Shown here: piece after piece, positions 55,435 to 60,339 of the stretch
Position numbering within the stretch: the first letter of the stretch is position 1
How the letters are laid out: each line of letters begins with the position of its first letter
DNA from: Elusimicrobiota bacterium
Lineage (GTDB): Bacteria; Elusimicrobiota; Elusimicrobia; Elusimicrobiales; UBA9959
Direction of reading: 5' to 3'
NCBI GenBank assembly: GCA_016209085.1
Contig: JACQWV010000017.1
Location: 1 to 60,339 of the forward strand
Length of the DNA stretch: 60,339 nucleotides
The notes under the pieces: generated by a model
Told to the model about the DNA's origin: nothing
Databases searched by the model: none
Seen by the model: only the letters and a program-made list of their open reading frames with translations
Translations under genes and position numbers: made by a program

Positions 55435-56961
55435 CTAACAGACTGCTAAGCCTTTCAGCATTTCAACGGCCGCATTAAAGACCATATCCGTAGTAATCAG
55501 CCGCATACACAGGAAATGCCGTTTAGGGCATCTGCGGGAGCCATGTAAAGCGCATGGCCTGCATTTGAGCGGCGTTTCTATTACCTTGTGGATGTCGCCG
55601 TATGGGAAGAATCCCAGTTCTTTTGTCGTGGGTCCGAATATGGCTATGGTCGGCACGTTTAAGGCGGTTGCTATGTGCATGGGACCGGAGTCGTTTGTGA
55701 TGAAAAGTTTCAATTTTTTTATTACTGCCATTAACTCCGGTATGTTTGTCTTGCCTGTGATGTTTATGCATGAATCCGGCCCGGCCTCTTTTTCAATATC
55801 GGAGTTCCATGCCGTTTCATTTTTGCCGCCGATTATCAGGACTTTTGTTTTGAATCTCCCGTTCAGTTTCTTTATCAGTTCGGCGTATCTTTGAGGCAGC
55901 CATCTTTTTGTATCCCAGACTGAACCGGGGCTGATTCCTATATGAATATTTCCGCCAAAACCGAATTCTCGCGCGTTCGGGAGTTTCAATTCCGGAAAAT
56001 CAGAGGATAGATTTCCGGAAAACGGCAGGAGAAGACTCATATTCCTTTCAACATCGTGAAGGAGCCATGTAAAGGGTATTTTTTTCGTAAAAAGGAAACT
56101 TCCTGCGCTTGAATCAAATCCGATCCTTACCGGAATTCCCGCAAAGTAGGCCAGAAGGGCGCTTCTCAGTGACCTGTGCGGAATAACCGCCACATCAAAT
56201 TTGCGCGATTTCAGGATTCTCAGAATCCTTAGAAATTCCGGGAAGAAGAATTTTGATTTTTTTTTCTCATCCGCTATTATTTCGTCCGCCTGTCCGGAAT
56301 TTCTGAAAACTTCAGCCATTTCCGGTCTTGCGAGCACGGTTATTTTGGGATTCTTGAGAAGGGATTTCATTGCCTTTAAAAGAGGGAGGGTCAGAACGCA
56401 GTCGCCGAGAAAAGCAGTTTGAATCACGCATGCTTTTGTAAAGCCGCGGCTGTTTTTATTGTCAGACAAATTGAATTTCCAGTCGTCAATCTGCGGAAAC
56501 TTATGAACTACAGGCACGTTTAATTTGTCAAGAACGCTCAAATATCTGTCAAGAACGTGCTTTTCTAGAGCCGGGCTTGGAACCCTGAAATTTACGAATA
56601 ATCTTCTGGCAACGGAGTCTTTCCTGTAGCGAAGTGCGCCGGAAACGCCGGACAACAGACAGATAAGATGCGTTCTGAAAGTGGAATGCAGGTCAATGAT
56701 ATGCGTGAATTTTCTTTTCCTGATTTCACGCGCCGCCTGCAGGACGTTTTTGAAAGGAAGTACGTCCGCCACCTGCGGGTTTCTGAGCAATGGCGCCGCA
56801 AATTGCGGTTTCACAAGAACCGAAATACTGGCATGGTGCCATTTGTCTTTGAGATTCCTGAAAACCGGGGCAGTCAGGATGACGTCGCCGAGAGACGAGA
56901 GCCTGATTACCAGTATTTTCGGCGCGGCCTGCCCGCCGTCGTTTTCCATAGGTCGCAACAT
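55435..56961 (-). CDS. Glycosyltransferase family 9 protein with an extra N-terminal GT9 half-domain
   Basis: Two GT9 starts (KILVIRLSSLGDVILTAPVFRNLKD and ACVIQTAFLGDCVLTLPLLKAMKSL) but only one donor-binding half (GISPGSVWDTKRWLPQRYAELIKKL...FITNDSGPMHIATALNVPTIAIFGPT). Confidence 0.88.
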   Translation of the reverse strand: MLRPMENDGGQAAPKILVIRLSSLGDVILTAPVFRNLKDKWHHASISVLVKPQFAAPLLRNPQVADVLPFKNVLQAAREIRKRKFTHIIDLHSTFRTHLICLLSGVSGALRYRKDSVARRLFVNFRVPSPALEKHVLDRYLSVLDKLNVPVVHKFPQIDDWKFNLSDNKNSRGFTKACVIQTAFLGDCVLTLPLLKAMKSLLKNPKITVLARPEMAEVFRNSGQADEIIADEKKKSKFFFPEFLRILRILKSRKFDVAVIPHRSLRSALLAYFAGIPVRIGFDSSAGSFLFTKKIPFTWLLHDVERNMSLLLPFSGNLSSDFPELKLPNAREFGFGGNIHIGISPGSVWDTKRWLPQRYAELIKKLNGRFKTKVLIIGGKNETAWNSDIEKEAGPDSCINITGKTNIPELMAVIKKLKLFITNDSGPMHIATALNVPTIAIFGPTTKELGFFPYGDIHKVIETPLKCRPCALHGSRRCPKRHFLCMRLITTDMVFNAAVEMLKGLAVC

Positions 56962-57006
56962 AAATGCAATATCAAAATATTATAATATTATTGGAGGTCG
57001 GGTAAC

Positions 57007-57534
57007 ATGAGATATAAGTATATTTCAACGCTGCTTACCGCAGCCGCTTTTTTGTTTTGCGTTAAAGCCTATGGATTTTTGCTGTCAAAATTTTACAGGA
57101 TAGCCCTGCTGGAGCAGGCATCTGCCGCCATAGGGGACTTAAAGACAGGGGGGGGTTACAGTCTCTTCGGAACTACCGGAAATTTTAATTTAAGTTCTGT
57201 TTCAAGCTCAAGATTCGTCATAAACCGCGGGGTTTTGACGTCCTGGCGGCCGCCTGAGTTGAATCTGAACAAAGCGCACGTATATCCTAATCCCTGCAAT
57301 CTCAAATATGGCTGCAATGCAGTGACTTTTACAAGATTGACTTTCAAGGCAAACATAAAAATATATACGGTTTCGGGGGAACTTGTTAAAATCATACGCA
57401 GGGAAGACAGTACGGACAGCCAGGCATGGGATTTAAAAAACGAATACGGCAGGCAGTTATCAAGCGGGCTCTACATCTATTTTATTGAAGGCGAGGGACA
57501 CACCAAAGAGGGAAAATTAGTGATAGTAAGATAA
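57007..57534 (+). CDS. Small exported protein with FlgD/T9SS type A-like C-terminal domain
   Basis: Signal peptide; HVYPNPCNLKYGCNAVTFTRLTFKANIKIYTVSGELVKIIRR...SSGLYIYFIEGEGHTKEGKLVIVR. Confidence 0.75.
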   Translation: MRYKYISTLLTAAAFLFCVKAYGFLLSKFYRIALLEQASAAIGDLKTGGGYSLFGTTGNFNLSSVSSSRFVINRGVLTSWRPPELNLNKAHVYPNPCNLKYGCNAVTFTRLTFKANIKIYTVSGELVKIIRREDSTDSQAWDLKNEYGRQLSSGLYIYFIEGEGHTKEGKLVIVR

Positions 57535-57540
57535 ATACAG

Positions 57541-57602
57541 CAGTAACCAGTAACCGGTGGCATAGCAAGAAGCAAAATATCCAGTAACCAGTAACTGATT
57601 GG
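57541..57602. repeat. Period-7 array (cagtaac words)
   Basis: cagtaac cagtaac cggtggc ... cagtaac cagtaac tgattgg. Confidence 0.88.
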
Positions 57603-57636
57603 TGGGATTGGTTATAGGAACTCGCGGAGGCAATTT

Positions 57637-60339
57637 ATGGAAGCAATTAAAAAAACTTTCTCAAAAAAGATTTACAAATTTTTATACAGTTTTTCTGCCA
57701 AATATTTGAAATTTGCTGTTTTCTGTTCACTGGTTACCGGTTACTGGTCACTGGTTACTGTCGTTCAGGCAGGCGACATAACCGTCGGAGCGGTTCCGGG
57801 TTCAATAAATTACCAGGGCAGGATAGAAAAGGATAATGCTCCCTACACGGGAATTCTCCATTTGAAATTCAGGTTTTACGACGCGTTGACCGCCGGTAAT
57901 CTGGAATGGGAGAGCCCTGAGTTGGTCGTGAACGCTGTGCAGGGAATATTCAGCGCCGCCATAACCCCGCCCTGGAGCGTTTTTGCGAGTCAGGAGGTCA
58001 GATACCTTGAAATACAGGTTGAAAGCGACGTGCTTTCCCCTAGGGAAAACATGAACAGCGTGGTTTATTCTCTGATAGCCAAACGGCTTGAAGACGGTTC
58101 AGACCTTTCAGTTTCCACGCTCACCGCCAGTTATAATGTTTTTCTCGCAACTGCCGCGGGGAACGTCGGGATAGGAACCAATGCTCCGAATAAAAGGCTT
58201 GTGGTAAACGGAGGCATAAGGCTGCTTGCAGACGGCATATATTTTGCGGACAACAGTTACATGTCTGCTGCAGGGGTCGGTTCTGCCGGCGCGGTCTCAG
58301 CCAATATAAACGCAGTTATGGTTTCGGACGCGGACGATAACGGAACAGGGGATATTATTTTCCAGAGCGCGAGCACGGAAAAGATGAGGATGATTAATAA
58401 CGGAAATATGGGCATAGGCACGACAAATCCTCTGGGAAAACTGGATGTGAACGGTTCTCTTTATGTCAGCAATTCAGGCATATACGACAGGGACGACGGG
58501 GAAATAAACATAAAAGAAGATTTAATCGTTGAAGGGGGAAAAATCACCGGCATGAATTCGGAATCAGTTTCAATAGGAGAAACGGACGATGTCATTTATT
58601 TTTTCTCAGGCGGTTCCGAGAGAATGAGAATCCATTCCAACGGGAATATGGGCGTGGGCATAGCGGCTCCCTCGCAGAACCTGCATGTGAGCGGGAATGC
58701 TTACGCCACTTCCGGAATCCGCGGGGGAGACGTGTCAATCGGCTCGTATTCCGGCGCCGCTTCAAACGAACTGCGCTCCCAAACCGGAAATCTCCTGATC
58801 CAGCAGACGGGTTTTAACGTGGGCATTGCTACTGACACTCCCAAAGAGAAACTCCATGTCGGCGGCACCATAAGGGCGGAAAAGGGAATAACCGCAAGCA
58901 CTGCTGTTTTTTCAGGCGCCGTAAATATCCAGGGCAATTTTACGGCCAATTCAGGCATGGGGAACAGCGTATATCTCTCTTCCACGGTGATATACGGCAC
59001 GCTTCAGGTCACGGGTTCTGTGGGGAGCGACCAGGGTTATCCTGCGTATCTCAGTGCGAATAATACTTTTTCCGGTCAGAACGTTTTTTCCAATCTTACA
59101 ACCTTTTCCAACAACGCTCTTGTATCAGGCCGCATCGGAGTCGGAACAGTGGACTTTAATTTCCCTTCTGCGAGATATCTGCAGGTGGGCGACGACGTGC
59201 CGGCATACGCCAACGACGACGCTCTGGCTTATCTGGTTTCCGGCGCCAACGCCAATCCAAAACTTTATTTCTACAGGAGTTCAAACGAGATAGCAAGGCT
59301 GGAAACCCAGGGAACCGGCGCTGACAAAAAATTCGGCATTGTGATGGACAATAAAACAAAACTTCTTATTGATTCAAATTATTACGGGATATATAACACG
59401 GCGGTATGGATTTCAACGGATGTCGGGACCACCCCGGGAATATACGTCAGCCCCACCATGGGCAATGTGGGAATGGGGACCACCATACTTGACCCGAACT
59501 GGAAGCTGACTGTTGAAGGAAACATCAGGATTTCCACCACTTCCTCGCCCGGCAAAAGCTACGGACTGATTTTTGCTGACGGAACCCTCATGACCAGCGC
59601 CGGAGTCGGTTCTACGAACATGGTTTCAAACAACGGCGACGCTCTTGTGCAGTCTGATCTGGATTCAAACGGCGCCGGAGACGTCATTCTGAGGGCAGGC
59701 AGTCTTGACGGAATCATCGTAAAAAGCGGCGGCAGCATCGGCATAGGGACTCCGAGTCCTGTTTCAAAACTCAATGTCAGGGGGGGAGACCTTGTTCTCG
59801 GAAATCCTTACAACCCCTATGCGTCAAACGGAGTTGAGGACCTTATAGTGGCGGGAAGTCTTATTATTGACGGAGGCGTGGTTCAGAGGTCAGCCTCGCC
59901 TGTAGAATTGTCCGCTCTTACGGTTTCCGGAAACGTGTATCTTTCCACAAGCCCTGCGGCAAGAACCGGAATAGGCAACAACAGTCCTTCCTTTCGCCTG
60001 GACGTGACCGACGACATCAATGCCGGCGGTTCCATACGAACCGCTGGAACCGTGCGCATTTCCAATACAGGGGTTATAGGCAGCGGCGGCGGCCAAGCTA
60101 CATGGGACGGGCTTGTAATCAACGTGGATCGCGGGGGCACGGGCGCGGCTACTTTCACGGCCGGCGGGATTTTATACGGAAACGGGACAGGAGCCATACA
60201 AGCTTTTGGCGTGATGACGGACGGTCAGCTGCTTATAGGCGACGGTTCCGGGGCTCCGACCCTGGCTACGCTTACCCCTACGGCCAATCAGGTAAACGTG
60301 ACAAACGGACCCGGAACCATAACTCTTTCTCTGCCTCAG
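57637..60339 (+). CDS. Large surface/tail-fibre-like protein with repeated VGIGT...KLxVxG motifs, 3' truncated by window edge
   Basis: ATG at 57637, frame read codon by codon to the window end with no stop; MEAIKKTFSKKIYKFLYSFSAKYLKFAVFCSLVTGYWSLVTVVQAGD...; motifs NVGIGTNAPNKRLVVNG, MGIGTTNPLGKLDVNG, VGMGTTILDPNWKLTVEG, IGIGTPSPVSKLNVRG; ending INVDRGGTGAATFTAGGILYGNGTGAIQAFG. Not in the supplied ORF track. Confidence 0.85.
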   Translation, partial: MEAIKKTFSKKIYKFLYSFSAKYLKFAVFCSLVTGYWSLVTVVQAGDITVGAVPGSINYQGRIEKDNAPYTGILHLKFRFYDALTAGNLEWESPELVVNAVQGIFSAAITPPWSVFASQEVRYLEIQVESDVLSPRENMNSVVYSLIAKRLEDGSDLSVSTLTASYNVFLATAAGNVGIGTNAPNKRLVVNGGIRLLADGIYFADNSYMSAAGVGSAGAVSANINAVMVSDADDNGTGDIIFQSASTEKMRMINNGNMGIGTTNPLGKLDVNGSLYVSNSGIYDRDDGEINIKEDLIVEGGKITGMNSESVSIGETDDVIYFFSGGSERMRIHSNGNMGVGIAAPSQNLHVSGNAYATSGIRGGDVSIGSYSGAASNELRSQTGNLLIQQTGFNVGIATDTPKEKLHVGGTIRAEKGITASTAVFSGAVNIQGNFTANSGMGNSVYLSSTVIYGTLQVTGSVGSDQGYPAYLSANNTFSGQNVFSNLTTFSNNALVSGRIGVGTVDFNFPSARYLQVGDDVPAYANDDALAYLVSGANANPKLYFYRSSNEIARLETQGTGADKKFGIVMDNKTKLLIDSNYYGIYNTAVWISTDVGTTPGIYVSPTMGNVGMGTTILDPNWKLTVEGNIRISTTSSPGKSYGLIFADGTLMTSAGVGSTNMVSNNGDALVQSDLDSNGAGDVILRAGSLDGIIVKSGGSIGIGTPSPVSKLNVRGGDLVLGNPYNPYASNGVEDLIVAGSLIIDGGVVQRSASPVELSALTVSGNVYLSTSPAARTGIGNNSPSFRLDVTDDINAGGSIRTAGTVRISNTGVIGSGGGQATWDGLVINVDRGGTGAATFTAGGILYGNGTGAIQAFGVMTDGQLLIGDGSGAPTLATLTPTANQVNVTNGPGTITLSLPQ
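57727..57761. repeat. Period-7 array encoding signal peptide core of the VGIGT surface protein
   Basis: tcactgg ttaccgg ttactgg tcactgg ttactgt; reads SLVTGYWSLVTV; reverse-complement family of the cagtaac word. Confidence 0.92.

Noticed and set aside
58701-60197. Minus-strand ORFs in the track opposite the VGIGT protein
   Set aside because: Antisense shadows of a continuous, motif-bearing plus-strand frame.
1-60339. tRNA/rRNA genes
   Set aside because: No cloverleaf-like or rRNA-like sequence recognised by eye; a tRNAscan/Infernal run would be needed to be certain.

Overview
The window looks like a chromosomal fragment of an uncultivated diderm bacterium; I do not assign a taxon. From left to right it holds: (1) a 5'-truncated REP-associated (Y1/RAYT-like) transposase; (2) a surface-protein operon with a FlgD-Ig protein, an outer-membrane barrel, a HEAT-repeat protein and a 4668-aa giant exoprotein, ending at a strong terminator; (3) an O-antigen-ligase/TPR gene split by a palindrome; (4) a type IV pilus/type II secretion-like cluster (OmpA-like, PilM/N, O, P, secretin, PilB, PilC, four pilin-like proteins); (5) an HExxH peptidase, uvrA and nadB; (6) a YbhN-like membrane protein, a receiver, an HhH-GPD glycosylase and a TPR protein; (7) a long minus-strand Kdo/heptose/lipid A/Lpt block; (8) on the plus strand, a small FlgD/T9SS-CTD-like protein and a large VGIGT-repeat surface protein that runs off the 3' edge and is missing from the ORF track. 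The most unusual signal cuts across gene annotation. More than 25 loci carry short-word arrays with a strict period of 7 or 8 nt (occasionally 6). Many are paired as inverted arms around a loop at gene ends, and they share exact words between distant loci. A second set of REP-like palindromes is also dispersed. Both types occur inside ORFs without breaking the frame: in signal-peptide cores, C-termini, NHL-propeller linkers, LpxK, LptA, an HhH-GPD protein, PilM, PilP and a TPR protein. I propose this as a protein-invading palindrome/phased-repeat system, possibly linked to the RAYT-like transposase. The arrays are read directly from the sequence; mechanism and mobility are inference. All calls are by eye, with no database search.
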